Shown here: positions 8,320-17,888 of the stretch, piece after piece
Layout: every line of letters starts with the position of its first letter
Position numbering within the stretch: position 1 is the first letter of the stretch
Assembly (NCBI RefSeq): GCF_010500835.1
Contig: NZ_JAAAMJ010000002.1
Span: forward strand, 248,001-312,000
Length of the DNA stretch: 64,000 nucleotides
Origin: Aurantimonas aggregata
GTDB lineage: Bacteria; Pseudomonadota; Alphaproteobacteria; Rhizobiales; Rhizobiaceae
Direction: 5' to 3'
Made by a program: the position numbers and the translations under genes
The notes under the pieces: generated by a model
What the model saw: the letters and a program-made list of their open reading frames with translations, nothing else
Database searches by the model: none
What the model was told of the DNA's origin: nothing

Positions 8320-9598
8320 TCCGGCCGGCCGCCGTACCGCCGGCGCCTGGCTGGTCGACGCCACGCGCCTCGCGCTGGGCGCCGGGCTGCTGACGCTGCT
8401 GCTGACGACATTCTCGCCCTTCGCGGTTTCGTTCGAGGGCAGCCGGGACGCCGGCGACATCGTCAACCAGGTCGGCTATTCCGCCCTGGCCGCCGCGGCG
8501 CTCGCCGGGCATTTGCTGTTCACCGACAAATCGGTCGCGCTGTCGCTGCTGCGGCCGGCCTGGCTGATGATGGCGGCGTGGCTGGTGGTCAGCGCGCTGT
8601 TCGCCTACAGCCCGCAGAACGCGCTGCGGACGGCCGCCTTCACGATCCTCGCGATGATCGCCGTCACCGGCGCGCTGTCGCTGCCGCGCGATGCCCGCGC
8701 CTTCCGGATCTGCCTGACCATCGCCGCCCTCGTGGTGCTCGGCCTCTCCTATGTCGGCATCATCGCCATGCCCGGCGTCGCTATCCATGACGGCGGCGGC
8801 ACGGAGCCGCAGCATGCGGGGCTCTGGCGCGGCATCTACAGTCACAAGAACGTCGCCGGCGCCGTCATGGGCGCATTGTTCTTCTGCGGGCTCTATCTCT
8901 TCCGTTCAGGCCAGCGGTGGTCGGGGCTGCTGATCGCCGGCCTGTCGGTGCTGTTCGTAATCAACACCGGCTCGAAGACCGCCACGGCGCTGCTGCCGGC
9001 GGTCGCCTGCCTGGTCATCGGCCTGCGGCTGTTCGGCGGAAGGCTGCTGCCGGCGATGGCGGTCGGCGCGGTGGTTACGGCGATGGCGCTGCTGACGCTG
9101 GGTACGGTGCTCTCGCCGACGCTCGATTCCATCCTTCAGGCGGTCCTGCCCGGCACCACCTTCACCGGCCGCACGGATATCTGGCGCTTCGCTCTCGAAC
9201 TGTTCGACGGCCACGGATGGACCGGCTTCGGCCTGAACTCCTTCTGGCAGACCAATGTCGTCTACGGCGCGGAGCGCAATTTTGAGCTGGCCTGGGATAC
9301 GCGCGCCAGCCCGAACGGTCACAACGGCTTCCTCGACATGGCGCTGTCCACGGGCTGGCCGGGCCTCTGCCTGGCGGTCCTCGTGCTCGTGCTGCTGCCG
9401 CTGCGCGACTACGTCAGGATCGGCAACCGGCCGGAGGACCAGCGCCTCGCCGACATGTTCCTGATGATCCTCGCCTTCCTGCTGCTCAACTCGTTCCTGG
9501 AGAGCTTCCTCTTCGAACGCGCCAACCCGATCTGGATGATCCTGTGGATGGCCGTCGCCGGGCTGCGGCTCCTGTCCTGCCACAGACTACAGCGATGA
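8288..9598 (+). CDS. O-antigen ligase/polymerase family membrane protein
   Basis: This protein of about 436 residues has roughly ten to twelve hydrophobic segments and the large periplasmic loop typical of the Wzy/WaaL/ExoQ superfamily. The conserved pattern is visible: GIYSHKNVAGAVMG, then TGSKTA, then FTGRTDIWRF, and GHNGFLDMALSTGW near the C-terminus, where the His is a family hallmark. Such proteins polymerise lipid-linked repeat units or ligate them to an acceptor. Within this locus a polymerase role like ExoQ is the simplest reading, but ligase cannot be excluded. The start ATG 8288 lies inside the 3' end of the upstream GT2 gene. Confidence 0.85.
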   Translation: MSNIAVPTRTDPAGRRTAGAWLVDATRLALGAGLLTLLLTTFSPFAVSFEGSRDAGDIVNQVGYSALAAAALAGHLLFTDKSVALSLLRPAWLMMAAWLVVSALFAYSPQNALRTAAFTILAMIAVTGALSLPRDARAFRICLTIAALVVLGLSYVGIIAMPGVAIHDGGGTEPQHAGLWRGIYSHKNVAGAVMGALFFCGLYLFRSGQRWSGLLIAGLSVLFVINTGSKTATALLPAVACLVIGLRLFGGRLLPAMAVGAVVTAMALLTLGTVLSPTLDSILQAVLPGTTFTGRTDIWRFALELFDGHGWTGFGLNSFWQTNVVYGAERNFELAWDTRASPNGHNGFLDMALSTGWPGLCLAVLVLVLLPLRDYVRIGNRPEDQRLADMFLMILAFLLLNSFLESFLFERANPIWMILWMAVAGLRLLSCHRLQR

Positions 9599-9603
9599 GG
9601 CGT

Positions 9604-10818
9604 TCAGTCGGCGGCTGACAGGCTTCCGCCGCCGGCCAGCGTCCGCCCTACCCGTGCCGTGCGGGCCTGCCGCTCGCGGAGACGGCGGCCGAGCGCCATG
9701 CCGGGCCGTTCGACGAAGCGCCACGTCAGCGCGCTGGCAACCAGCGTTCCCATGACGATCAGGCCGAGCGCCAGCAGGGCTTGCCCCTCCGTCGCGCCGA
9801 GCAGGCGCTTGCCGTCGATGCCGGTCGAGAAGATCGCCCAGCCGGTCTTGCCGGCGACGACGGTGGCGACGTTCTCCACCCGGGAGATGACGAAGGCGTG
9901 GGTGAGATAGACCGAGTAGGAAACGAGACCGAGATAGGTCGCGGGCTTCGAGCGCAGCAGACGGCTGACGAGCCCGCCTTCATGGGCGAAGACGTAGAGC
10001 GCGAAGGCGAACACGAAGGGCGCAGCCAGCGACAGGCTGGTGCCGCCGAGCGCCGTGACGAACACCGCCACCATCACGACGGCAGCAAGTTCCGCCAGCG
10101 TCCAGACGAGGCCCTGGTCCGTCGGCACCGCCGTATCGGTGCGCGGCCAGAGCACCAGCCGGACGATGACGCCGAGCGAGAAGCCCATCAGGCAGCGCAG
10201 CCAGCCATAGCCGACCGTCGTGTCGATCGTGCCTTCCGCGGCGCCGATGACGACGATACCGCTGACGATGCAGAGCACCATCAGCGGCAGCAGGGCGCGC
10301 GGCACCGTCACGACCACCAGCGCGAAGAACCCGTAGGCCAGGAGTTCGGCGGAAATGCTCCAGCTCGGATAGTTCCACCCCATCGTGTCGAGGACGCCGA
10401 AGGAATGCGTCATCAGGAGATTGTGGACGAGCGCCACGGGTCCGTTGCCGCCCTGGAAGGCTTCGCCGGGCCCGCGGGTGACATAGAGGAACAGCTCGAA
10501 GCCGACGAACAGCGCCAGCATGAAGAGATGCAGCGGATAGACCCGGAATAACCGGCCGCGCAGGAAATCGAACCCGTTCCGCTTCTGCGCGAGGCTGTCG
10601 TGGAAGGCGTGGGCGATGACGAAGCCGGACAGGACGAAGAAGAAATCGACGAACAGGAAGCCGTGCCGGAAGAAGCTCGATTCGTAGACTGCGCCCGAAA
10701 CCGGCGCGTGGAAGACCACGACCAGCAGGGCGCAGATCCCGCGCAACCCGTCGAGCGCCTGGAACCGCGACGCTGTCGGGCGGAGCTGACCTTCGAATCC
10801 ACCGCGTTCGTCCTGCAT
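9604..10818 (-). CDS. Acyltransferase 3 (OafA/YrhL-type) family protein
   Basis: This is a multi-pass inner-membrane acyltransferase that typically O-acetylates sugars of exported polysaccharide. The catalytic R-x10-H pattern is visible as LDGLRGICALLVVVFHAP, followed by FFVDFFFVLSGFVIA and a GRLFRVYPLHLF segment, all typical of family PF01757. About ten hydrophobic helices follow. The reading frame opens at a TTG (10890), but ATG 10818 gives the usual short N-terminus before the first motif. It is convergent with the ligase gene, with only a few bases between. It probably decorates the polysaccharide built by the adjoining genes. Confidence 0.88.
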   Translation of the reverse strand: MQDERGGFEGQLRPTASRFQALDGLRGICALLVVVFHAPVSGAVYESSFFRHGFLFVDFFFVLSGFVIAHAFHDSLAQKRNGFDFLRGRLFRVYPLHLFMLALFVGFELFLYVTRGPGEAFQGGNGPVALVHNLLMTHSFGVLDTMGWNYPSWSISAELLAYGFFALVVVTVPRALLPLMVLCIVSGIVVIGAAEGTIDTTVGYGWLRCLMGFSLGVIVRLVLWPRTDTAVPTDQGLVWTLAELAAVVMVAVFVTALGGTSLSLAAPFVFAFALYVFAHEGGLVSRLLRSKPATYLGLVSYSVYLTHAFVISRVENVATVVAGKTGWAIFSTGIDGKRLLGATEGQALLALGLIVMGTLVASALTWRFVERPGMALGRRLRERQARTARVGRTLAGGGSLSAAD

Positions 10819-11023
10819 CTGAACTCGCCCCGCTTTGGCCTCGTGATCGTCGCCGCGCGACGGTAGCGGGAAAGGGTTAACGCCTGGCAATCAGCTCTCT
10901 GCAGGAGGCAGATAACCGCGCGCATCCGTTGGGATGCGTTGTTATCGGCGACTGTCGCGCTATGTGCGGCGCGTCATGCTGACACGGGCGGGTTTCGCCC
11001 CCAGGAACGGATTGCCGCGCGAC

Positions 11024-11491
11024 ATGGACCAATTGCGCCTTCTCGCCGTCGACGCCGACGACCTCGCGATCGTCTCGGCGCACTGCCAGGACGCCGTCGT
11101 CAAGCTGAAGGACTGTCACTTCCGCTCGCAGGCGGGGCAGTTCGTCATGGAGATGAACCGCTTCGTCTGGGAGTCGGCCAAGGACCGCGGCCGTTTCCGG
11201 CTCTTCGGCAAGGGCAGCTACGAGCGGCGCCGCTCGGTGCTGCATTTCGACCGGGTGCGTTCGGTGAAGCGCCTCGGCGTCGACATGGGGGCGGCCGAAC
11301 AGGTGCTGGTGCTGCTGGCGATCCGGTTCACCGAGACCACCTCGCCCTCCGGAACCGTCGAGCTTGTCTTTGCCGGCGGCTCCGCGATAAGGCTGGAGGT
11401 CGAGGTGATCGAGGCGCAGCTCGCCGATATCGGCGGCGCCTGGAGCACCGACGCCCGTCCGGATCACGATCGTTCCGACCCTAACGCATAA
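11024..11491 (+). CDS. DUF2948 family protein
   Basis: This soluble protein of about 155 residues belongs to DUF2948, a family of unknown function found next to hisD in many alphaproteobacteria. The characteristic opening LRLLAVDADDLAIVSAHCQD and the central FVWE region are present. An upstream in-frame start at 10934 would add 30 Arg-rich residues that do not look like family sequence, so ATG 11024 is preferred. hisD follows after 60 bases. The usual murA neighbour is absent here. Confidence 0.8.
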   Translation: MDQLRLLAVDADDLAIVSAHCQDAVVKLKDCHFRSQAGQFVMEMNRFVWESAKDRGRFRLFGKGSYERRRSVLHFDRVRSVKRLGVDMGAAEQVLVLLAIRFTETTSPSGTVELVFAGGSAIRLEVEVIEAQLADIGGAWSTDARPDHDRSDPNA

Positions 11492-11551
11492 GTGCAGGGG
11501 CGGCGGGACATTGAGGTCCCGGCGGGAGACCGGGAGAGAGGGATTGCCGCA

Positions 11552-12844
11552 GTGCCATCGAGATTGAACAGCACGGACGCCGGATTCGAGGCGGATTTCC
11601 GGGCGCTGCTCGGTGCCAAGCGCGAGGCATCCACCGACGTCGACGACGCCGTCCGCGACATCATCGCCAAAGTGCGCGCCGAGGGCGACGCCGCACTGAT
11701 CGAACTCACGTCGCGCTTCGACGGGCTCGAACTGACGGCGGCGACGCTGCGGGTCGGCGCGGACGAGATCGAGGCGGCCCATGCGGCCACCGCGCCCGAG
11801 ACGCTGGCGGCCCTCGAACTTGCCTACGAGCGGATCAAGAGCCACCACGAGCGCCAGCGTCCGTCCGACGATCGCTATATAGACGCGATCGGCGTCGAGC
11901 TCGGCAGCCGCTGGACCGCGGTGGAATCGGTCGGGCTCTATGTGCCGGGCGGCACGGCGAGCTACCCGTCCTCGGTCCTGATGAACGCCATTCCGGCCAA
12001 GGTCGCCGGCGTCGAGCGCATCGCCATGGCGGTGCCGGCGATGCGCGGCGCGCTCAATCCGCTGGTGCTGGCGGCCGCACGGCTTTGCGGAGTCGACGAG
12101 ATCTACAGGATCGGCGGCGCCCAGGCGATTGCGGCCTTCGCCTACGGCACGGAGACGATCGCGCCGGTCGCCAAGATCGTCGGCCCGGGCAACGCCTATG
12201 TCGCGGCAGCCAAGCGTCGGGTGTTCGGCACGGTCGGCATCGATATGGTGGCAGGACCCTCGGAGATCCTGGTGATCGCCGACGGCGAAAACGATCCGGA
12301 CTGGATCGCCGCCGACCTGCTCAGCCAGGCCGAGCACGACGTCGCGGCGCAATCCATCATGATCACCGACGACGCCGCCTTTGCCGATGCCGTCGCCGGG
12401 GCCGTCGAGCGGCAGCTCGGCCAGTTGTCGCGCGGCGAGACCGCGCGGGCGAGCTGGAACGATCACGGTGCGATCATCCTCGTGCCGAGTCTCGATGCCG
12501 CCCCTGCCCTGTCCGACCGGATCGCGCCGGAGCATCTGGAACTCGCCGTCGAGGATCCCGAGACGCTGTTCGCCCGGCTGCGCAATGCCGGCGCGGTTTT
12601 TCTCGGCCGGCACACGCCGGAAGTCATCGGCGACTATGTCGGCGGCTCCAACCACGTGTTGCCGACCGCCCGCTCGGCGCGGTTCTCGTCGGGCCTGTCG
12701 GTGCTCGACTTCGTCAAGCGCACCTCGATCCTCAAGCTCGGGCCGGAGCAGCTGCGGGCGCTCGGACCGGCGGCGATGGAGCTTGCCCGGGTCGAGGGTC
12801 TCGACGCGCACGGGCGCTCCGTCTCCATCCGCCTGAATCTCTGA
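11552..12844 (+). CDS. hisD: Histidinol dehydrogenase
   Basis: HisD catalyses the last two steps of histidine synthesis, oxidising L-histidinol to L-histidine with two NAD+ and a catalytic zinc. The sequence has the NAD-binding and family signature regions: [27 protein letters not shown], and LLSQAEHD with the zinc-binding Gln and His. EHLEL and GGSNHVLPT follow further on. GTG 11552 has a good GAGAGGG about nine bases upstream and gives 430 residues, the normal length. An earlier GTG at 11492 would add 20 residues without resemblance. It lies between the DUF2948 and UPF0262 genes, the conserved alphaproteobacterial arrangement. Confidence 0.96.
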   Translation: MPSRLNSTDAGFEADFRALLGAKREASTDVDDAVRDIIAKVRAEGDAALIELTSRFDGLELTAATLRVGADEIEAAHAATAPETLAALELAYERIKSHHERQRPSDDRYIDAIGVELGSRWTAVESVGLYVPGGTASYPSSVLMNAIPAKVAGVERIAMAVPAMRGALNPLVLAAARLCGVDEIYRIGGAQAIAAFAYGTETIAPVAKIVGPGNAYVAAAKRRVFGTVGIDMVAGPSEILVIADGENDPDWIAADLLSQAEHDVAAQSIMITDDAAFADAVAGAVERQLGQLSRGETARASWNDHGAIILVPSLDAAPALSDRIAPEHLELAVEDPETLFARLRNAGAVFLGRHTPEVIGDYVGGSNHVLPTARSARFSSGLSVLDFVKRTSILKLGPEQLRALGPAAMELARVEGLDAHGRSVSIRLNL

Positions 12845-12851
12845 GCCGGCG

Positions 12852-13340
12852 ATGGCACACCCCGAAACCCAGCCTGGTGGCCGCCTGATCGACGTCGAAC
12901 TCGACGAGACGATCGGCCGCGCCACGCCCGACGTCGAGCACGAGCGGGCCGTGGCAATCTTCGACCTCATCGAGGAGAACTTCTTCGTGCCGGCCGGTGC
13001 TTCGGCAGACGGTCGCTTCAAGCTGAAGCTGTCGCTCGCCGACAAGCGGCTGGTGTTCGACGTCAGGGACGAAGCCGGAGAGGCCGTCGCGACGCATATC
13101 CTGTCGCTCACGCCGTTCCGCCGGGTGATCAAGGACTATTTCCTGATCTGCGACAGCTATTACGAGGCGATCCGCAGCGCCACGCCGCAGCAGATCGAGG
13201 CGATCGACATGGGCCGGCGGGGCATCCACAATGACGGCTCGCAGACGCTGATGGAGCGGCTGAAGGGGAAGATCGAGGTCGATCTCGACACCGCCCGCCG
13301 TCTGTTCACGCTGATCTGCGTCCTGCACTGGCGGAGCTGA
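12852..13340 (+). CDS. UPF0262 family protein
   Basis: This 162-residue protein is a member of UPF0262, a conserved alphaproteobacterial family without known function. The match is visible in [20 protein letters not shown], the [19 protein letters not shown] core, and the [10 protein letters not shown] motif. The gene starts seven bases after hisD ends and is followed by the low-molecular-weight phosphatase gene, the order seen widely in Hyphomicrobiales. No signal peptide or membrane segment is present. Confidence 0.9.
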   Translation: MAHPETQPGGRLIDVELDETIGRATPDVEHERAVAIFDLIEENFFVPAGASADGRFKLKLSLADKRLVFDVRDEAGEAVATHILSLTPFRRVIKDYFLICDSYYEAIRSATPQQIEAIDMGRRGIHNDGSQTLMERLKGKIEVDLDTARRLFTLICVLHWRS

Positions 13341-13416
13341 GCGCCGTGGCGCGGTCGAGCGGGACCACAATGATCTACGGCCTCCCTGCGGCCGCGGCCA
13401 AGTCCGGTCCTCGGCG

Positions 13417-13869
13417 ATGAGCGAGCCGGCCGACTCCAAACCGCTGCCGAGTTCGGTACTCTTCGTCTGCGGCATGAACGCCATCCGCTCGCCGATGGCC
13501 GAGGCGCTCGCGCGTTCGATCCTGCCGGCTTCGGTCTACATCGCCTCGGCGGGCGTCCGCAGCGGCCAGCGCGACCCGTTCGTCGACATCGTCCTGTCCG
13601 AACAGGGGCTCGATCTCGGGGAGCGGCGGCCGCAGCGCTTCGAGGATCTCGAGGACAGCTATTTCGACCTGATCGTGACCATGGCGCCGGAGGCCCACCA
13701 CGTCGCCCTCGACGCCACCGGCACGTCCTCGGTCGATGTCGAGTTCTGGCCGATGCCCGATCCCTCCGCCGCCACGGGCAGCCGGGAACAGATCCTCGAT
13801 GCCTATCGCGACGTGCGCCGGCGCATCGAGGAGCGGATCCGCCAGCGCCTGCTGCCGCCCGGCGCCTGA
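13417..13869 (+). CDS. Low-molecular-weight protein tyrosine phosphatase family protein
   Basis: This cytoplasmic phosphatase has the CX5R P-loop near its N-terminus (CGMNAIRSP, Cys18 and Arg24) and the general-acid Asp115 in MPDPSAAT. In classical family members the P-loop reads CxGNxCRSP. Here the second Cys is Ile, so the extra thiol used by thiol-linked arsenate reductases is missing, which favours a phosphatase role. It follows UPF0262 after 76 bases. In related genomes infA and maf usually come next; here engB follows convergently. Substrate unknown. Confidence 0.85.
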   Translation: MSEPADSKPLPSSVLFVCGMNAIRSPMAEALARSILPASVYIASAGVRSGQRDPFVDIVLSEQGLDLGERRPQRFEDLEDSYFDLIVTMAPEAHHVALDATGTSSVDVEFWPMPDPSAATGSREQILDAYRDVRRRIEERIRQRLLPPGA

Positions 13870-13876
13870 CGGCGCG

Positions 13877-14560
13877 TCAGTCCGCCAGCGAGGCGATTTC
13901 GGCCTTGAGCTCGTCGAGGCCGACGGTCTTTTCCGACGAGGTGGCGAGGATTCGCGGGAAGGCCGCGGGATGGCGGGCGATCCCGAGGGCCGTCGCCTCG
14001 AGCAGCTTCTCGACGGCGGGCGGCTTGATCTTGTCGATCTTGGTCAGGACGATCTGGTAGGAGACCGCCGCCTTGTCGAGCAGGTCCATGACGTCGCCGT
14101 CGTTCTTCTTGATGCCGTGCCGCGCGTCGATCAGCAGGAAGACGCGCTTCAGGCTCGCGCGGCCGCGCAGATAGGAGAAGACGAGGCGTGTCCAGGCGTC
14201 GACATTGTCCTTCGGCGCCTTGGCGTAGCCGTAGCCCGGCATGTCGACGAGCGCGATCGGCGGCAGCTCCAGCGTCTCGCCGCCATAGCCGTCCGGCACG
14301 AAGAAGTTCAGCTCCTGCGTCCGGCCCGGCGTGTTCGACGTCCGCGCCAGGCCCTTCTGGCCGAGCAGCGCGTTGATCAGCGAGGACTTGCCGACATTGG
14401 AGCGCCCGGCGAAGGCGATCTCGGGCGGGCCTTCCGGCGGCAGGAACTTCATCGCCGGCACGCCCCGCACGAACACCCACGGGCGGGCGAAGAAGCGGTG
14501 ATCGGCGGGCGGCGGCGCTTCGATGGCCGGCCCCTCGGCGTTCTCGTTCGTGACGCTCAT
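13877..14560 (-). CDS. engB: Ribosome biogenesis GTP-binding protein EngB/YihA
   Basis: EngB is an essential TRAFAC-class GTPase needed for assembly of the 50S ribosomal subunit. The G motifs are complete: GRSNVGKS (residues 52-59), the switch NTPGRTQ, DMPGYG and TKID, with a late SSEK giving G5. ATG 14560 follows a GGAG and overlaps the upstream acetyltransferase stop as ATGA. The product is 227 residues, including a variable N-terminal tail typical of alphaproteobacteria. In many Hyphomicrobiales yidC-engB-argB are consecutive. Here an acetyltransferase is inserted before it, and argB lies almost 49 kb away. Confidence 0.96.
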   Translation of the reverse strand: MSVTNENAEGPAIEAPPPADHRFFARPWVFVRGVPAMKFLPPEGPPEIAFAGRSNVGKSSLINALLGQKGLARTSNTPGRTQELNFFVPDGYGGETLELPPIALVDMPGYGYAKAPKDNVDAWTRLVFSYLRGRASLKRVFLLIDARHGIKKNDGDVMDLLDKAAVSYQIVLTKIDKIKPPAVEKLLEATALGIARHPAAFPRILATSSEKTVGLDELKAEIASLAD

Positions 14561-15195
14561 CGGGCGGTCTCCAGTGCTTCGACGTCGCCGCCCCGGATCA
14601 GGTCGAGGTTGCGCGTAATCTTCTCGGCGGACCAGTTCCACCATGCCACGGCCCTGAGACGCTCGACCGTCCCTTGGTCGAAGCGCCGGCGCATTTCGCG
14701 TGCAGGGTTGCCGGCAACGACAGTATAGGGCTCGACGTCACGCGACACGACCGCAAGGCTCGACACGATGGCGCCGTCGCCGATCGACACGCCCGGCAGG
14801 ATGGTCGCCCGCTCGCCGAGCCACACATCGTTGCCGATCGTCGTATCGCCCCGGACTCCGGCGACGATCGTGGCGACGTCGAAGCCACTTTCCCAGCCAT
14901 TCCCGAAGATGTTGAAGGGATAGGTCGAGAGCCCGGTCATCGCGTGGTTGGCGCCGTTCATCATGAACCGCACGCCCGAAGCGATTGCGCAGAACCGCCC
15001 GATCACAAGACGATCGCCCAGTTCGGGATAGAGATGACCGACGCAGGCCTCGACGAACCGTTCCGGACCGGCCGGGTCGTCGTAGTAGCTGTACTCGCCG
15101 ATCTCGATCTGCGGGTGAATCACCAGCGGCTTGAGAAAGCCGACCCGCCTGTGGCCCGGCAACGGATAGTGATCAGCCGGATCAGGACCATGCAT
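14557..15195 (-). CDS. CatB-related (XAT) hexapeptide O-acetyltransferase
   Basis: This is a trimeric left-handed beta-helix acetyltransferase of the xenobiotic (Vat/CatB) type, using acetyl-CoA. The N-terminal IGEYSYYDD motif, the active-site His84 in MMNGANHAM, the hexapeptide region [22 protein letters not shown], and [14 protein letters not shown] at the end of the helix are characteristic. Such enzymes can inactivate chloramphenicol or streptogramins, but many chromosomal members act on unknown sugars or metabolites, so a resistance role should not be assumed. It ends in an ATGA overlap with engB and starts after yidC with a hairpin between. Confidence 0.88.
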   Translation of the reverse strand: MHGPDPADHYPLPGHRRVGFLKPLVIHPQIEIGEYSYYDDPAGPERFVEACVGHLYPELGDRLVIGRFCAIASGVRFMMNGANHAMTGLSTYPFNIFGNGWESGFDVATIVAGVRGDTTIGNDVWLGERATILPGVSIGDGAIVSSLAVVSRDVEPYTVVAGNPAREMRRRFDQGTVERLRAVAWWNWSAEKITRNLDLIRGGDVEALETAR

Positions 15196-15218
15196 CGAAG
15201 CTCACTCCGCTCGGTGGC

Positions 15219-15238
15219 CGGCAGGCCGTCGCCTGCCG
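15219..15238 (-). terminator. Short GC-rich hairpin after yidC
   Basis: The arms CGGCAGGC (15219-15226) and GCCTGCCG (15231-15238) pair perfectly around a 4-base loop. They lie between the yidC stop and the acetyltransferase start on the minus strand. There is no T-run, so it may be an attenuator or partial terminator limiting readthrough from rpmH-rnpA-yidC into the acetyltransferase-engB pair. Confidence 0.4.
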
Positions 15239-15252
15239 CCCGGTCGCGGCAA

Positions 15253-17073
15253 TCAGTTCTCCGGCGCCTTCTTGCGGAACATGCCGCGCAGATTGTCCCA
15301 CAGCTCAATCTTGGTGCCGTTGCGCTTCATGATCACGCCCTGCTGCAGGATCGACAGGAAGTTGTTCCATGTCCAGTAGATCACCAGGCCGGCCGGGAAC
15401 GAGGCCAGCATGAAGGTGAAGATCACCGGCATCCAGGTGAAGATCATCTGCTGCGTCGGGTCCGGCGGCGTCGGGTTGAGCCGCATCTGCACGAACATCG
15501 TGATGCCCATCAGGATCGGCCAGACGCCGACCATCAGGAAGGTCGGAACGTCGATCGGGATCAGCCCGAACAGATTGAACAGGCTGGTCGGGTCCGGCGC
15601 GGCCAGATCCTGGATCCAGCCAAAGAACGGCGCGTGACGCATCTCGATCGTCACGTACAGGACCTTGTAGAGGGCGAAGAAAACCGGGATCTGGATCAGG
15701 ATCGGCCAGCAGCCGGCCGCCGGATTGATCTTCTCCTCCTTGTAGATCCGCATCATCTCCGTCTGCTGCTTCTGCCGATCGTCCTTGTAGCGCTCGCGCA
15801 GCTCCATGATCTTCGGCTGCATGTTCTTCATACGCGCCATCGACTTGTAGGATTTGTTGGCGAGCGGGAAGAAGATCAGCTTCAGGACGACGGTGACCGC
15901 CAGGATCGCCAGGCCGAAATTGCCGAACAGGGCATAGAACCAGTCGATGGCGAAGAACATCGGCCGGGTGATGAAATAGAACCAGCCCCAGTCGATCAGC
16001 TGGCCGAACTGCTGGATGCCGAGCGTTTCTTCGTAGGCGTCGATGTCGCCGACGACCTTGGCGCCGGCAAAGGTCCGCGTCGTGGTGGTCGCGGAAGCGC
16101 CCGGTGCCAGCGTCAGCGGGTCGGAGACGTATTCCGTCTGATAGTGCGGGCGCTGTCCGTCAAGATAGAGGAAGCGTGACTGGAACGGCCGACCGGCCTC
16201 CGGGACCAGCGTCGTCGCCCAGTATTTGTCGGTGATGCCCATCCAGCCGCTGGAGGCCGCCGGCGGCGAGTAGCGGCCGTCATCCTCGATGGAGCCGAAG
16301 GTGACCTCCGACAGGCCGTCCTCGCCGAACACGCCGATGAGCCCCTCGAAAAGCACGAAGATCGATGCCGATTCGGGCTTGGCGTAACGGGCGATCCGGC
16401 CATAGGGCGACAGGGTGACCGGCGCCTCGCCGGCGTTCTCGACGGTGTCTTCCACCGTGAACATGAACTTGTCGTCGACGGAGATCAGCCGCGTGAAGGT
16501 GACGCCGGCGCCGTTGTCGGCCGTCAGCGTGATCGGCGTCGACGGGGTGAGCGTCGCGCCGGCCTCGGCTTCCCAGACGGTCGCGGGACCCGGCAGCGTG
16601 CCGGCGGCCTGGCCGAGATAGCCGAACTCGGCGAAATACCCCGTCGCGAGTTGCTCGGGCGACAGGAGGACGATCGTCGGCGAGGAGTCGTCGACCGTCT
16701 CGTGATAATTCTTGAGGCGCAGATCGTCGAGACGGGCCCCGGTCAGATTGATCGAGCCGGACACGGCAGGCGTGTCGATCGCGATCCGCTGCGTCGCGGC
16801 CAGAGCCTGCTCGCGACCGAGCGATTCGGGCGCAGCGACGTCGCCGCTGGGCACGACACTCTCGCGACCGGCGGGCGAGGCGACCGGATCCTGCGGCGTG
16901 CCGGCGGGCGTTTGGGGGGTCTGCAGGGAACCCGGGTTCTGGGGCGCGGCGCTCTCGCTGGTCTCGATCTGGCGCTGCGCTTCCATGCGCGGCGCCATCA
17001 CCAGGAATTGCCAGCCCACCAGCACGGCGATGGACAGCGCCATGGCGATCAGGAAGTTGCGATTGTTCTGCAT
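15253..17073 (-). CDS. yidC: Membrane protein insertase YidC
   Basis: YidC inserts and folds inner-membrane proteins, alone or with SecYEG. The N-terminus MQNNRNFLIAMALSIAVLVG is the typical first transmembrane segment. A large periplasmic beta-supersandwich domain (about residues 100-370) follows. The C-terminal five-helix core starts near GWFYFITRPMFFAIDWFY and contains the coiled cytoplasmic hairpin RMKNMQPKIMELRERYKDD. At 606 residues the length is normal for alphaproteobacteria. The gene overlaps the rnpA stop by one base (TGATG), continuing the rpmH-rnpA-yidC transcript. Confidence 0.97.
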   Translation of the reverse strand: MQNNRNFLIAMALSIAVLVGWQFLVMAPRMEAQRQIETSESAAPQNPGSLQTPQTPAGTPQDPVASPAGRESVVPSGDVAAPESLGREQALAATQRIAIDTPAVSGSINLTGARLDDLRLKNYHETVDDSSPTIVLLSPEQLATGYFAEFGYLGQAAGTLPGPATVWEAEAGATLTPSTPITLTADNGAGVTFTRLISVDDKFMFTVEDTVENAGEAPVTLSPYGRIARYAKPESASIFVLFEGLIGVFGEDGLSEVTFGSIEDDGRYSPPAASSGWMGITDKYWATTLVPEAGRPFQSRFLYLDGQRPHYQTEYVSDPLTLAPGASATTTTRTFAGAKVVGDIDAYEETLGIQQFGQLIDWGWFYFITRPMFFAIDWFYALFGNFGLAILAVTVVLKLIFFPLANKSYKSMARMKNMQPKIMELRERYKDDRQKQQTEMMRIYKEEKINPAAGCWPILIQIPVFFALYKVLYVTIEMRHAPFFGWIQDLAAPDPTSLFNLFGLIPIDVPTFLMVGVWPILMGITMFVQMRLNPTPPDPTQQMIFTWMPVIFTFMLASFPAGLVIYWTWNNFLSILQQGVIMKRNGTKIELWDNLRGMFRKKAPEN

Positions 17074-17462
17074 CAGTCAGACCCCGATCGACGCTCCGGA
17101 TCGCGCCGTTTGGCCGTCGCCGGCCCGCCTTGCGGCTGTTTCGTCCGGGCGAGCCGCCGGGACAGCTCGTCCTTCAACGCGGCGAAGGGCATGTCGCGGA
17201 CCTCGCGCCGGGCGACGATCACATAGTCGAAGCCGGGAACCATGTCAGCCTCGGCGCCGAGCCGCACCGCCTCGCGCAGGCGACGGCGGATACGATTGCG
17301 CACGACGGCATTGCCGACCTTCTTGGTGACGGTCAGTCCGACGCGTGGATCGGTTCCGTCACCCCGGTCACGTGCCTCTATGAAGAAGCAGGGGCCGTTC
17401 AGGCGTCGGCCCTTGCGCGCGGCCAGAAACTCGGCGCGCTTGCGCATCCTGCCGATGGCCAT
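17073..17462 (-). CDS. rnpA: Ribonuclease P protein component
   Basis: RnpA is the basic protein cofactor of RNase P, which removes the 5' leader of pre-tRNA. The family pattern is present: KRAEFLAARKGRR, then RVGLTVTKKVGNAVVRNRIRRRLREAVRL, quoted here only as the hallmark RNRIRRRLRE. ATG 17462 has a GGACGAG a few bases upstream and gives 129 residues. A TTG at 17477 would add five. The C-terminal tail is Arg-, Lys- and Pro-rich and variable. It lies between rpmH and yidC in the conserved order. Confidence 0.93.
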   Translation of the reverse strand: MAIGRMRKRAEFLAARKGRRLNGPCFFIEARDRGDGTDPRVGLTVTKKVGNAVVRNRIRRRLREAVRLGAEADMVPGFDYVIVARREVRDMPFAALKDELSRRLARTKQPQGGPATAKRRDPERRSGSD

Positions 17463-17491
17463 CGGACGCTCGTCCAACAGCCAGCGTCAGG

Positions 17492-17626
17492 TCAGGCCGA
17501 AAGCCGCTTGCGACCGCGAGCGCGGCGCGCTGCGATCACCTTGCGGCCACCGGTGGTGGCCATGCGGGAGCGAAATCCGTGGCGGCGCTTACGGACAAGG
17601 CGGGACGGCTGATAAGTACGTTTCAT
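17492..17626 (-). CDS. rpmH: 50S ribosomal protein L34
   Basis: This small gene encodes the 44-residue basic ribosomal protein L34. Translating the minus strand from ATG 17626 gives [18 protein letters not shown] at the N-terminus, then [19 protein letters not shown], ending KRLSA and TGA at 17492-17494. This matches L34 along its whole length. It is the first gene of the rpmH-rnpA-yidC cluster. The 262 bases upstream to the divergent TVP38 gene should hold its promoter. Confidence 0.98.
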   Translation of the reverse strand: MKRTYQPSRLVRKRRHGFRSRMATTGGRKVIAARRARGRKRLSA

Positions 17627-17888
17627 CGTGGCGATTCCGCGCCCGATTGCGCGGCCCTTCGTCGTTTCCGAGTATGGATGTCAGGGCGAAAAGCGAGCGC
17701 GCATTCGTTGTCGCGCGGACGCTGCCCGCTCGTATGGAGGCTTATTGGAAGAGCCGGCCGGAAAAGTCAATCGCCGGTCCGTCGACATCGACCGGTTCAA
17801 TCCGACGTGATCCTTGCGACTATCGCGTCATCGCTCTTGCCGACGGGCCATTCATGCGCAACCTGCCAGCCTGAAAACTGGACCGAGC

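Noticed and set aside
14557-15195. Calling the acetyltransferase a chloramphenicol-resistance gene
   Set aside because: The fold and active-site His fit the CatB/Vat group, but chromosomal members are common and substrate cannot be deduced.
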